From Gelidibacter mesophilus DSM 14095 (GTDB taxonomy: Bacteria; Bacteroidota; Bacteroidia; Flavobacteriales; Flavobacteriaceae), in NCBI RefSeq assembly GCF_000423005.1, contig NZ_AUHD01000008.1:1-64000 (forward strand): 64,000 nt of DNA, read 5' to 3'. Every line of letters starts with the position of its first letter. The first letter of the stretch is position 1. The position numbers and the translations under genes are program-made. A model generated the notes under the pieces. That model saw nothing but the letters and a program-made list of their open reading frames with translations, did not search any database and was not told the DNA's origin. This document shows, piece by piece, positions 9,217-18,180 of the stretch.

Positions 9217-11853
9217 TTGAATAACCGCTTCAGACATTTGAAATTTGTGTTCACTTGGAGAAATTATCAACAGATTCTTTTAGAAAATTTTGAACGTCAT
9301 CTTTCAGACCGTCATTTTCATGTGGTGGCACCACCGGGTTCTGGAAAAACGATTCTCGGTATTGAAATTATAAGGAAAATTGGCAAGAAAACACTGGTTC
9401 TTGCACCAACCTTAACCGTCAGAAACCAGTGGGAAAATAGACTTCAAGAATTTTTTACGGAGCAGCGAGATTTTAAGAACTTTTCATTTAACATCAAAGA
9501 GCCTTCTGACATCACCTTTGTCACCTATCAATCGCTACATGCCTTGCGTAAATCATTTAAAACTTTAGGGGAGTTTACCGCGTTTTTCGAAAAACATCAA
9601 ATTGAGGCTCTGGTTTTGGATGAAGCACATCATTTAAAAAATAGTTGGTGGCAAACGCTCATGGACTTGAAGAACGCCATCAATCCTTTTGTTGTGGCAC
9701 TTACAGCAACGCCTCCTTATGACAGTGATCGTACGGAAATTTCTAAATACTTTAATCTCTGTGGTCCAATTGATGATGAAATTGCGGTTCCAGACCTTGT
9801 AAAAGCGACTGATTTGTCTCCACATCAGGATTTTGTTTATTTGTCAGAGCCTGACGCTTTAGAAATCAATTTTATTGTGGCTTATCGACGTCGAATTGCT
9901 GATTTTGTGGATGCACTTTTAGTTGATGAAACGTTTAAAGCGTTTTTGATCCAACACCGATTTTATCGGCATACCTCGCAAAACTTAGAGGACTTATATG
10001 GGAATGTGGAGTACTTTTCGTCCATCCTGATTTTTCTTAATAAATGTGGGGTAATAATTCCAAAAGAAAAATTGAAAATTTTGGGTTTTGAAAAGAGTGA
10101 GGCCATTCAGTTTCCTGATTTGACTTTAGAGTGGATTCAGATTTTTCTGCAAAATATTCTTGTAGATGATCGCTTAATGATTGAAGATCAGGAGCCCTAT
10201 TTAAAATTATTGGAAAATGAGTTGAAACGGATGAATGGGTTTAACAACCGAAAGATCGATTTGATTGGTGAAACCTTGCTTTACAAATCCTTGACTAAAA
10301 GCCCCAGTAAGCTCAAAAGCATTGTGACTGTGGTGACCTCAGAATATGAACATCTCAATGGTGATTTAAGATGTGTGGTTCTTACCGATTATATCAGAAA
10401 GGAATTTTGTAGCACGCCAAACGATCAAATACAAACCATCAACAAAATTGGAGTGATTCCTATTTTTCAATATTTACGATGTCATTTTGCAGATAAACAG
10501 CATTTGGCGGTCCTTTCTGGTAGTATTGTGGTTGTTCATCAGTCTATAAAGACGTCGGTAGAACTCATTGCTGGTGCTGAAAATTTCTCCTTTTCTGAAT
10601 TTCCATCAGATCCCGAGTTTTTAATGGTTACTCCAAAAAGTGGTACGTCAAAATCTACAGTTGAGGTATTGACTCTGCTTTTTCACCAAGGCGACATCAA
10701 AATCTTGGTGGGTACAAAATCGCTATTGGGTGAAGGATGGGATGCACCATCTATAAATAGCTTGATTTTGGCCTCATTTGTAGGCTCATTTGTGTCGAGT
10801 AATCAAATGCGTGGTCGTGCTATTAGAAAAAATCCTTTAAATCCTCATAAAGTTGGGAATATCTGGCACCTCGCCTGTATTGATCCAACGGCGTCCAATG
10901 GCGGTAAAGATATAGAAACACTTCAACGCCGATTTCAAGCTTTTATGGGAGTCTCCAATAAAACTTTTCCTGTTATTGAAAATGGAATGGATCGGTTGGA
11001 ATTTCCAGAAGAAATCCGTTCAGAAGATGTTGAAACTTTAAATAAAATCACACTCCAAAACTCCAGGAATCGAAAAAATACCGCTAATAGTTGGGAGGTT
11101 GCTATTGATTCCGGCAGTCATCTGACAAGAGAAATCAAACTCATGGATTTGGATGAAATTCCATATAAACATCAGAAGCGTATCTATTATAAGGATATGG
11201 TGCTCTATTTTATATTAGAGTTGCTTCTGGGATTAGGTTTGTTTTTTATTGAATATTTCGTCAAGAGTATTCAAGTTATTTTGAGCAGAGGGGTGTATTA
11301 CTTTTTGAATTCTTTGATTATTGCTCTAATGTTCTCGTTTGGATACCGATTTTACAAGGCATTTCAACTTTATTCGCACCATGGCTTTTTATTTTTGAGA
11401 ATCAAAAAAATGGGAAATGCCATTTTGGACACGCTTTATGAATTGGGTCACATGACCTCTAAAAGACAGACTGTTTCAATTACTGCGGAGTTTTCTAATC
11501 AAGGACAGCTGATTTGTTGCCTAAATAATGCGTCAAGATTGGAAGATGCCTTGTTTACAGGTGCGTTGAGTCAATTGTTGGCGCCTATTGAAACACCTCG
11601 CTATTTGATCATAAGAACCAGCTTTTTTAAACACCGTTTGGATATCGAAAATTTTTATGCAGTTCCAGACCTGTTTGGTGATCATAAAAAAAGAGCTCTG
11701 ACCTTCCAAAAGCATTGGAATGATCATCTTGGTAGATCAAAATTGATTTACACAAGACATTTGGAAGGTAGAAAGCTCTTGCTAAAAGCCCGCCTATTTC
11801 ACATCACTAATAAATTTAGAGAAGTGAGTAAAGAAGTGATGGTATGGAAATAA
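9217..11853 (+). CDS. SF2 (DEAH-type) helicase with two C-terminal membrane helices
   Basis: An 878-residue protein. The Walker A motif is APPGSGKT (38-45), the Walker B motif DEAHH (135-139) and motif III TATPP (163-167). A Helicase-C-like region has LLGEGWDAPSINSLI and the arginine finger motif QMRGRAIRKNP (about residue 530). The order matches SF2 restriction-type or SSL2-like helicases. After about residue 655 come two strongly hydrophobic stretches (VLYFILELLLGLGLFFIEYF and a second near YYFLNSLIIALMFSFGY), then a soluble tail of about 150 residues, which is unusual for a helicase. The start is uncertain: TTG 9217 or GTG 9247. No partner nuclease or methylase is adjacent. Confidence 0.82.
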   Translation: MNNRFRHLKFVFTWRNYQQILLENFERHLSDRHFHVVAPPGSGKTILGIEIIRKIGKKTLVLAPTLTVRNQWENRLQEFFTEQRDFKNFSFNIKEPSDITFVTYQSLHALRKSFKTLGEFTAFFEKHQIEALVLDEAHHLKNSWWQTLMDLKNAINPFVVALTATPPYDSDRTEISKYFNLCGPIDDEIAVPDLVKATDLSPHQDFVYLSEPDALEINFIVAYRRRIADFVDALLVDETFKAFLIQHRFYRHTSQNLEDLYGNVEYFSSILIFLNKCGVIIPKEKLKILGFEKSEAIQFPDLTLEWIQIFLQNILVDDRLMIEDQEPYLKLLENELKRMNGFNNRKIDLIGETLLYKSLTKSPSKLKSIVTVVTSEYEHLNGDLRCVVLTDYIRKEFCSTPNDQIQTINKIGVIPIFQYLRCHFADKQHLAVLSGSIVVVHQSIKTSVELIAGAENFSFSEFPSDPEFLMVTPKSGTSKSTVEVLTLLFHQGDIKILVGTKSLLGEGWDAPSINSLILASFVGSFVSSNQMRGRAIRKNPLNPHKVGNIWHLACIDPTASNGGKDIETLQRRFQAFMGVSNKTFPVIENGMDRLEFPEEIRSEDVETLNKITLQNSRNRKNTANSWEVAIDSGSHLTREIKLMDLDEIPYKHQKRIYYKDMVLYFILELLLGLGLFFIEYFVKSIQVILSRGVYYFLNSLIIALMFSFGYRFYKAFQLYSHHGFLFLRIKKMGNAILDTLYELGHMTSKRQTVSITAEFSNQGQLICCLNNASRLEDALFTGALSQLLAPIETPRYLIIRTSFFKHRLDIENFYAVPDLFGDHKKRALTFQKHWNDHLGRSKLIYTRHLEGRKLLLKARLFHITNKFREVSKEVMVWK

Positions 11854-12106
11854 TTAAACCCCAAAAGTATCATTGAAATTGGACCTTAAATCTATAGGTT
11901 TAAGTTTTGAAGTGATGATGTCTTCGAGTGTTAGGATGAACTTTTAGGTCTTTGATGGAAAGACCTGTCAGGTCTGAACTTCAAATTTTTGTATGACTAT
12001 GCACAAAAATAAAATTCTCTAAATCTGAGAATAAATATTACCCTACCCGTCTCCAACAAAATTAACGAAGGACAGACAGTGTTCGATATTCCCGGTCAAT
12101 CTGTAC
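11854..12106. other. Intergenic with a 7+7-base palindrome
   Basis: This lies between the convergent helicase and DUF4421 genes. At 11961-11975, AGACCTG-T-CAGGTCT forms a perfect palindrome. It could serve as a weak transcription end signal or be a degraded copy of the ACCTTTC hairpin family. No coding signal is seen. Confidence 0.4.
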
Positions 12107-13084
12107 TTATTTTTGTTTTATTATTTTATTCTCAATAGTGTCAATTTCATTCACCCACTTTATGGGCGCTTTAAATCGATAGCCTAAAAACACTTCAAAA
12201 TACGGGATGTTGTCCTTGACATAGGTGGACCTATCGGAATCATGATTGATGATGGTATAATTATAATGGCTTCCCAAGTAAAAATTGGAAATATCATAAG
12301 CAATGGACGCCCTAAAATTAAGTTCCGTTGAAAGCGAGGTCAAGCTTTCTTCACTTGATGTGGTATGGTTGATACCTAATCCGGCTGAAGCTCCAGCAGA
12401 AATCAATAAATTATCCGCGGGTACAAAATTATAGTAATAAGCCGGAGCAACCGAGATGTCAAAAGAATTGTAAGTGCCTTCATCATCATCTGTTACAATT
12501 TTATGTTTAGTGTAATAGTACGATAAGTTTGGGATGAAGCTGCCCGCGTTTTTCAGTTGTTTCTCGTCCTGACTTACAATTGCTCTAAATGAAAAATTCT
12601 CATTAAAAATATAGGAGGTTCTACCGCCAATCTTAAAGGTTTTTGTATCTGACAAATAACTGCGTTCACCGTAACCGTCTAAGTAAAATCCCTTTTGGTT
12701 ATAGATATCCAAGGTCTGCATGAACTTTCCAAAATACGTCCGGAAATTAATATTGAATAATTTAGAACCTTCATTATCCCTGTTTTCAGCCAAAAAATTA
12801 GGAGCAAATCCGTACGAAATAGTCAGAAATTTGAACGAGACTGAAGCTCCAATATGATCTTGTTTATTGGGATTTAATTTGAAAACATCAGGCGAATTTC
12901 GATCTTTAAAAACAAAGGAATTTGAGGTGTTCACAAAATAGAGTCTTGCGGTAATATGGTTGGGAAAAGCCTGAATATAATCCGTTTGTTCGTCATATAT
13001 AACCGCATCGGCTCGTTCTTGCGAAAAAGACAATCCTATACATAAAAAGAAAAATACAGACGTGAAAATGCTTTTTAGAGCCAT
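12107..13084 (-). CDS. DUF4421-type outer-membrane beta-barrel protein
   Basis: A 325-residue protein with signal peptide MALKSIFTSVFFFLCIGLSFSQ. The mature part starts with a YIQAFPNHITARLYFVNTS-like segment typical of DUF4421. It has repeated alternating aromatic strands (GYGERSYLSD, SFDISVAPAYYYNF, NFYLGSHYNYTI) consistent with a barrel. Its function is not known. The start overlaps the 3' end of hemF by 10 bases, so it is translated from the same transcript as the last gene of the haem operon. Why an outer-membrane protein ends this operon is unclear. Confidence 0.72.
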   Translation of the reverse strand: MALKSIFTSVFFFLCIGLSFSQERADAVIYDEQTDYIQAFPNHITARLYFVNTSNSFVFKDRNSPDVFKLNPNKQDHIGASVSFKFLTISYGFAPNFLAENRDNEGSKLFNINFRTYFGKFMQTLDIYNQKGFYLDGYGERSYLSDTKTFKIGGRTSYIFNENFSFRAIVSQDEKQLKNAGSFIPNLSYYYTKHKIVTDDDEGTYNSFDISVAPAYYYNFVPADNLLISAGASAGLGINHTTSSEESLTSLSTELNFRASIAYDISNFYLGSHYNYTIINHDSDRSTYVKDNIPYFEVFLGYRFKAPIKWVNEIDTIENKIIKQK

Positions 13085-13977
13085 GATCTTGGTTGTTTTA
13101 ATACGGTTAGTAATTTATCTTCTTCACTGCCCTTTTCGGGGTGATGATCATAAACCCACTGCACATGTGGCGGTAAACTCATCAAAATACTTTCAATACG
13201 TCCATTAGTTTTCAATCCGAATAAAGTGCCTTTGTCATGAACCAAATTAAATTCCACGTAACGGCCACGACGGATTTCTTGCCAGTTACGCTGGGCCTCA
13301 GAATATGGTAACGCTTTACGTTTTTCAACAATGGGCACATAACACTCCAAAAAACTATTGCCAACCTCAGTTACAAAGTTGTACCAATCTTCCATAGTCA
13401 TGTCATCCGTGGCCTTGCAATAATCGAAAAACAATCCACCTAAACCGCGTGCTTCATTGCGGTGTGAGTTCCAAAAGTAGTCATCACATTTCTTTTTGTA
13501 CAACTCATAAAAATCGGGGTGATGTTTGTCGCACGCCGTTTTACAGATGTGATGAAAGTGGACGGCATCCTCTTCAAATAGATAATAAGGCGTCAAATCC
13601 TGTCCGCCACCAAACCACGAATCTACGATATTTTCCTCTTGGTCATACATCTCAAAATAGCGCCAATTGGCGTGTACGGTAGGCACCATCGGGTTTTTAG
13701 GATGGAGTACCAAACTCAAGCCACAGGCAAAGAAATTAGCATCCTTTACTCCAAAATATTGCTGCATGCTTTCGGGCAATTCACCATGAACTGCAGAAAT
13801 GTTGACTCCTCCTTTTTCAAAAACCTTTGCATTTTCTATGACTCTTGTTCGGCCACCACCACCTTCTGGTCGTTCCCAAAGATCTTCTTGAAATTTTGCT
13901 TCGCCATCTACTTCTTCAAGTTTTGAAGTAATAGTGTCTTGGAGGTGTAGGATGTAGTTGTAAAATTTATTTTTCAT
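13075..13977 (-). CDS. hemF: Oxygen-dependent coproporphyrinogen III oxidase
   Basis: About 300 residues from ATG 13977 (MKNKFYNYILHLQ). It converts coproporphyrinogen III to protoporphyrinogen IX with O2. Diagnostic segments are RPEGGGGRTRVIENAKVFEKGGVN, SLVLHPKNPMVPTVHANWRYFE, and WFGGGQDLTPYY, followed by HFH and the late RGRYVEFNLVHDKGTLFGLKTNGR. The open frame extends to 14019, but 13977 overlaps the GNAT stop by 11 bases and matches the family start. Use of HemF implies an aerobic lifestyle. No HemN is in the window. Confidence 0.97.
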   Translation of the reverse strand: MKNKFYNYILHLQDTITSKLEEVDGEAKFQEDLWERPEGGGGRTRVIENAKVFEKGGVNISAVHGELPESMQQYFGVKDANFFACGLSLVLHPKNPMVPTVHANWRYFEMYDQEENIVDSWFGGGQDLTPYYLFEEDAVHFHHICKTACDKHHPDFYELYKKKCDDYFWNSHRNEARGLGGLFFDYCKATDDMTMEDWYNFVTEVGNSFLECYVPIVEKRKALPYSEAQRNWQEIRRGRYVEFNLVHDKGTLFGLKTNGRIESILMSLPPHVQWVYDHHPEKGSEEDKLLTVLKQPRSWL

Positions 13978-14509
13978 ATATTGAAAATTCATAGAGTTCC
14001 ATATCAAGCGAGGCTTCATTTAAAGGGGTAAACTCGTTTTCTAAAGTTTCTTTCCACTTAAAACCAGATTGTAATGCCACGTTAACGCTTGCTGAATTGG
14101 TTTTATGGGAAATGATTTGCAAGGTTTCCAACCCCAAAGTTTCAATAGCATAGTTAGAAGCTGCTTTTATTGCCTTGCTCATCAATCCCTTCCCTTTAAA
14201 ACGATTGCCAATACAATAGGCAAACTCAGCTTGTTTATTTTCCCAATCTAAATTCTTTAAAATGATCAATCCAATAATATTTCGACTGTTCTTATCATTG
14301 ATCACAAAAACAAACTCCTCGCGTTTTTTTGCTGCTTCTATTTTGCGTTCAATATAATTTATTGAACTCTCAAGAGTTCTATTTTCCGATAATGTTATTG
14401 GGAGATACCTAATGAAACGCTCAGTATTGGACACAAGAAGTTTGTTCAGCTGCAAGGCATCTTTAGCTTGCAATTGGGTAATACTGATATGTTCCGAATT
14501 ATATATCAT
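13967..14509 (-). CDS. GNAT-family N-acetyltransferase (RimJ/RimL-like)
   Basis: A 180-residue protein. The acetyl-CoA loop is seen at YCIGNRFKGKGLMSKAIKAASNYAIETLGLETLQI. The C-terminal strand region with HKTNSASVNVALQSGFKWKETL is the usual asparagine/serine helix of RimJ/L-type enzymes acting on protein or small-molecule amines. It overlaps EI24 upstream and hemF downstream by 11 bases each, so it is a fixed member of the haem operon, though a role in haem synthesis is not evident. Confidence 0.85.
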   Translation of the reverse strand: MIYNSEHISITQLQAKDALQLNKLLVSNTERFIRYLPITLSENRTLESSINYIERKIEAAKKREEFVFVINDKNSRNIIGLIILKNLDWENKQAEFAYCIGNRFKGKGLMSKAIKAASNYAIETLGLETLQIISHKTNSASVNVALQSGFKWKETLENEFTPLNEASLDMELYEFSIYEK

Positions 14510-15260
14510 TTGATTTTAATCTGTTTTGTGTCTTAAGAATCTTTACCGTTTCTGTGGACGCAGCAGTTACTGATAAAGGTAACACAAGAATAATTCCTAT
14601 AAACGGAATTAATAAAAAAAGCATAAAAACAATGCCGTTTCCAATGGCCAAACCACGATGCTGTTTTACGAATTTTATACTTTCATCATATTTAAAATGG
14701 CGCTCTAAAGTATAATCCATATTACCGAAGCCCGCGTAATAGGCCTGCACCAAAAACAATACAACGGTAGAAACAATCCCGACCAAAGGAATAAAACCGA
14801 TGAGTATTATGGGAATGGTCAATAGCAATTCAAACAACAGATTCCTAACGTTGATACGTAAGCCTCTCCATAACTGATCAGTAAATGAAGTGTCCCGATG
14901 TTGGTGTCTTTCAACACCCAACAAATACGCTTCAATTTTTTCTGACACCGGACTCATAAATGGCGCTGAAAATGCCATAACAATATGTTTATACAGCATA
15001 AAACCTAATATCAGAATCAGAATCCCGCTTAATAGTTCACTAAGGTATCCAAAGGTCTCCCTTCCCCATTCCCAAATCCAAAGTTTGGAAATAAAATGAC
15101 CAAAATTATCGGAAAAGGCATAGGCCGATAAGATAATTGAACTGGCAACCAAAAAACTGATCAGCATGGGAATACCGAAATATTTCCAAAGTCCGAGTTT
15201 GGAAATTAATTTGAATGTTCCTGCGTAGGCTTTAATACCTTTGAAAATGTTGCGAATCAT
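14499..15260 (-). CDS. EI24/CysZ-like membrane protein
   Basis: About 253 residues from ATG 15260 (MIRNIFKGIKAYAGTF). The frame is open to 15329 but the extra N-terminus looks unlike a protein. It has four or more membrane helices, including PMLISFLVASSIILSAYAF and ILIGFIPLVGIVSTVVLFLVQAYYAGFGNMDYTLER. The latter is the family hallmark of EI24/CysZ proteins. CysZ takes up sulfate in some bacteria, while Bacteroidota members are uncharacterised. It follows hemE after about 165 bases and overlaps the GNAT gene. Confidence 0.8.
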   Translation of the reverse strand: MIRNIFKGIKAYAGTFKLISKLGLWKYFGIPMLISFLVASSIILSAYAFSDNFGHFISKLWIWEWGRETFGYLSELLSGILILILGFMLYKHIVMAFSAPFMSPVSEKIEAYLLGVERHQHRDTSFTDQLWRGLRINVRNLLFELLLTIPIILIGFIPLVGIVSTVVLFLVQAYYAGFGNMDYTLERHFKYDESIKFVKQHRGLAIGNGIVFMLFLLIPFIGIILVLPLSVTAASTETVKILKTQNRLKSNDI

Positions 15261-15324
15261 AGGCCTCTCGCTAATCATCTCTATAGAAGAGAAATTGTAT
15301 TGCGGTCTTTTTATTATTAAAACC

Positions 15325-15429
15325 CACAAGGCTTTTCTTCCTTCGGTGCACAGGTGAAAACCTTAAAGGTTGAGAGATTTAATCTTTTTATGTTGATTCC
15401 ACAACAGTTTCTTCCCTTCGGGAAGGTTA
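15325..15429 (-). repeat. Intercistronic CCGAAGG-type repeats in the haem operon
   Basis: Two related imperfect palindromes lie between hemE and EI24. One is at 15325-15372 (minus: AACCTTTAAGG ... ACCGAAGGAAG ... GCCTTGTGGG). The other, at 15399-15429, overlaps the hemE stop (CCTTCCCGAAGGGAAG). A third copy sits between hemCD and hemE at 16544-16588. Their shared core is CCGAAGG or CCGAAAG followed by GAAAAnCCTTGTG. They are probably mobile intergenic repeats or mRNA-processing hairpins. Confidence 0.5.
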
Positions 15430-16461
15430 GGATGGGATTTTTTCATACTCCTTCACCGCGTCTATAAATGCCTTGGCATTGTCTAAAGGAATATTGGGTA
15501 GAATGCCGTGACCTAAGTTGACGATGTAGTTATCTTTTCCGAATTCATCAATCATCTGCTTCACCATTTTTTTGATTTCTGCAGGTGGTGAGAACAATCT
15601 TGAAGGATCAAAATTACCTTGTAAGGTAATGTTTCCTCCCGTCAAATACCGCGCATTTCTTGGAGAACAGGTCCAATCTACCCCCAAAGCAGAGGCGTTT
15701 GATTTTGCCATATCACCTAATGCAAACCAACATCCTTTTCCAAAGGCAATAACAGGTGCATAATCTTTTAAAGCTTCAATAATCTGATTGATATATTGCC
15801 ATGAAAATTCGTTATAATCGGATGGTGCCAACATGCCACCCCAAGAATCAAAGATTTGAACCGCATCACAGCCTGCAGCAACCTTTGCTTGTAAATATGT
15901 GATGGTGGTATCTGTAATTTTTTGTAGTAATTGATGGGCTGCAAAAGGATTTGTAAAACAAAATTGTTTGGCTTTATCAAAATTCTTGCTGCCTTGACCT
16001 TGCACGCAATAACATAATATAGTCCATGGCGACCCCGCAAAACCAATTAATGGCACCTCATCATTTAACATCTCCTTAGTCATCTTAATAGCTTGCATAA
16101 CATAATCCAATTCCACATGCACATCAGGAACAATCACATTATCAACATCTTTTTGAGTGCGCACAGGATTTGGCAAATAGGGTCCAAAATCAGGTTTCAT
16201 TTCAACCTCAATATTCATGGCCTGTGGAATGACCAAAATATCACTAAATAAAATTGCAGCATCCATTCCGTAACGACGGATAGGTTGAACCGTAATTTCA
16301 CTGGCCAATTCTGGAGTTCTGCAACGGGTAAAGAAATCGTATTTTGCTTTTATTTCTTGAAATTCTGGCAAATAACGTCCAGCTTGACGCATCATCCAAA
16401 CCGGTGGACGCTCTACTGTTTCACCTTTTAATGCTTTTAAGTATAAATCGTTTTTTATCAT
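15427..16461 (-). CDS. hemE: Uroporphyrinogen decarboxylase
   Basis: 344 residues from ATG 16461 ([14 protein letters not shown]). It decarboxylates uroporphyrinogen III to coproporphyrinogen III. The N-terminal signature [15 protein letters not shown] and [16 protein letters not shown] are both present, as is the [13 protein letters not shown] segment. The frame opens three codons earlier, but 16461 is the family start. A dispersed palindrome just upstream places AGGA nine bases before this ATG. It is part of the hemA-hemCD-hemE operon. Confidence 0.97.
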   Translation of the reverse strand: MIKNDLYLKALKGETVERPPVWMMRQAGRYLPEFQEIKAKYDFFTRCRTPELASEITVQPIRRYGMDAAILFSDILVIPQAMNIEVEMKPDFGPYLPNPVRTQKDVDNVIVPDVHVELDYVMQAIKMTKEMLNDEVPLIGFAGSPWTILCYCVQGQGSKNFDKAKQFCFTNPFAAHQLLQKITDTTITYLQAKVAAGCDAVQIFDSWGGMLAPSDYNEFSWQYINQIIEALKDYAPVIAFGKGCWFALGDMAKSNASALGVDWTCSPRNARYLTGGNITLQGNFDPSRLFSPPAEIKKMVKQMIDEFGKDNYIVNLGHGILPNIPLDNAKAFIDAVKEYEKIPS

Positions 16462-16468
16462 ATACAAC

Positions 16469-16490
16469 ATTCCTGCAAATGCGGGAATCC
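16469..16490 (-). repeat. Dispersed start-codon palindrome, copy B (hemE)
   Basis: On the minus strand, GGGATTCCCGC and GCAGGAAT enclose loop ATTT, with one C/A mismatch in the stem. The right arm AGGA lies 9 bases from the hemE ATG (16461), a Shine-Dalgarno distance, so folding would hide the ribosome-binding site. Confidence 0.7.
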
Positions 16491-16543
16491 CTTTTTATAA
16501 ATTAGAATTTTATTTTAAATATTGGTCAACCCAATTATAAACT

Positions 16544-16588
16544 CACAAGGTTTTCCTCTTTCGGCGGAGAATTTGAAACCCTTGCAGC
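16544..16588 (-). repeat. Intercistronic CCGAAAG-type repeat between hemCD and hemE
   Basis: On the minus strand this reads CAAGGGTTTCA ... CTCCGCCGAAAGAGG ... AAACCTTGTG. It is related to the two copies downstream of hemE and sits in a 140-base gap between two operon genes. Confidence 0.5.
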
Positions 16589-16602
16589 TTATATCTCTAT
16601 TA

Positions 16603-18180
16603 TTAGGCATAATTCTCATTCACCAAATCAATCACACTTTCAACCAATGGCACTTTAGCAACGCGGACGTCTTGAAAATATTTTTTCGCCTCCCTAGCCG
16701 TAGTCTCTCCAATGCAATAGGCAACCTTATTTTCTGAGCTATTGTTTTTCAAATAACTAGCTACGGTAGAAGGACTGTAAAACATGATGCCCTCAACGTT
16801 TGCATCAATCTTTTCAGAATCTAAAATTGTTTTATAGGCTTCCACCTCATTCACCTTAATATGATTTTTCTCGAGGGTTTGGGAGAGTTCGTCCAATCTA
16901 ATATCACTACAAAAGTGTGTGACTTCAGTGCCATCAATGAAATCCACCAAATAAGCAGCAAGTGCACTGGCATAATTTTCAGAATGTGTCACTTTACCGA
17001 TTTTAGACTCAATCAACCTTTTCGTACGTCGGCCCACACAATAGATATTTTTAAACTGCAATTCTTCTTTCGGAACACTTGCAGTAATAGCTTCTACAGC
17101 ATTTTGACTCGTGATAATGACGTTTTCAATTGGCGTTTTTAAAAGAGGTTTGGAGATTCTGTTCAAGCTGATTTTTAGAAAATCCGTACTCTCAACGTTT
17201 AAATTTTTAAAGAGCTGACGTTGTGGTTCTGACAAATTCTTGGTAGAGAACACTTGAATTTTTCTATCGGCATCGTTGAGTTCATTCATGATCCGACTTC
17301 CGCCACGCTCGAGAATATAATCTGCGCCATATTGCGCTATATGATGATGGTTGCCCAGTTTTTCTGTGCGTGTCACCTCTATTTTCTTACTGCCATCCAA
17401 ACTCAAAAGCACACCATTAAAAACAACTTCTTCATTTTTAATATACGCCAAAGCACCAATTGGAGCAGAACATCCACCTTCTAACAAGTTCAAGAACTTC
17501 CGTTCAATAGTGGTACAAATTTCGGTCTCTTCGTGGTTGATTTCTTGGCAGATAGCAAGAACGTCTTCATCCTCCGCACGCGCCGTAATCATAATGGCGC
17601 CTTGTGCAGGTGCAGGAATCATCCAATCGAGATTGATCGCATCTTCTGGTCGCAAACCAATTCTTCCAATGCCAGCTGCTGCAAAAATAGCAGCATTCCA
17701 ATCTTCATTGTCCTCTAATTTTTGAAGGCGTGTATTGACGTTACCACGCAGCCCCACCACAGTGTGTGTTGGATACCGATTGAGCCATTGGGCCTTTCTT
17801 CTCAAGCTTCCCGTAGCAATAACGGCGTCTTTTTGGGATAAAAACTCTTCATTGTATTTAAAAACTAAGGTGTCTCTTACATTCCCTCGTTTTAAAACAG
17901 CAGCTTGAACGATGCCCTGAGGCAAAAGTGTAGGCACATCTTTAAGCGAATGTACGGCAATGTCAATCTCGTTATTGAGCATGGCCGAATCTAAAATCCG
18001 AGTAAAAACACCAACAATCCCCAATTCATAAATGGGTTTATCGAGGAGCATATCACCCGTTGATTTAATAGGAACCAAGGCGGTTTTATGGCCCAAATGC
18101 TCGAGTTGTTGTTGTACGGTTTTAGCTTGCCATAACGCTAATTCGCTATCGCGCGTACCAATTCTTATAAGTTTAGACAT
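16603..18180 (-). CDS. hemCD: Fused hydroxymethylbilane synthase / uroporphyrinogen III synthase
   Basis: A 525-residue two-domain protein. Residues 1-300 are HemC: IRIGTRDSELALWQA at the start, VHSLKDVPT (77-85), and GGCSAPIG with Cys237 as the dipyrromethane cofactor attachment site. Residues from about 307 to the end are HemD, the poorly conserved synthase, with VIITSQNAVEAI, YCVGRRTKRLIE, FYSPSTVASYL and AYCIGETTAREAKKY. The fusion would pass unstable hydroxymethylbilane directly to the cyclising enzyme. The start overlaps the hemA 3' end by 8 bases. Confidence 0.95.
   Translation of the reverse strand: MSKLIRIGTRDSELALWQAKTVQQQLEHLGHKTALVPIKSTGDMLLDKPIYELGIVGVFTRILDSAMLNNEIDIAVHSLKDVPTLLPQGIVQAAVLKRGNVRDTLVFKYNEEFLSQKDAVIATGSLRRKAQWLNRYPTHTVVGLRGNVNTRLQKLEDNEDWNAAIFAAAGIGRIGLRPEDAINLDWMIPAPAQGAIMITARAEDEDVLAICQEINHEETEICTTIERKFLNLLEGGCSAPIGALAYIKNEEVVFNGVLLSLDGSKKIEVTRTEKLGNHHHIAQYGADYILERGGSRIMNELNDADRKIQVFSTKNLSEPQRQLFKNLNVESTDFLKISLNRISKPLLKTPIENVIITSQNAVEAITASVPKEELQFKNIYCVGRRTKRLIESKIGKVTHSENYASALAAYLVDFIDGTEVTHFCSDIRLDELSQTLEKNHIKVNEVEAYKTILDSEKIDANVEGIMFYSPSTVASYLKNNSSENKVAYCIGETTAREAKKYFQDVRVAKVPLVESVIDLVNENYA

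Noticed and set aside
9217-11853. Type III or type I restriction helicase subunit
   Set aside because: The helicase motifs are compatible, but no methylase, specificity or nuclease partner is adjacent, and the membrane segments do not fit.
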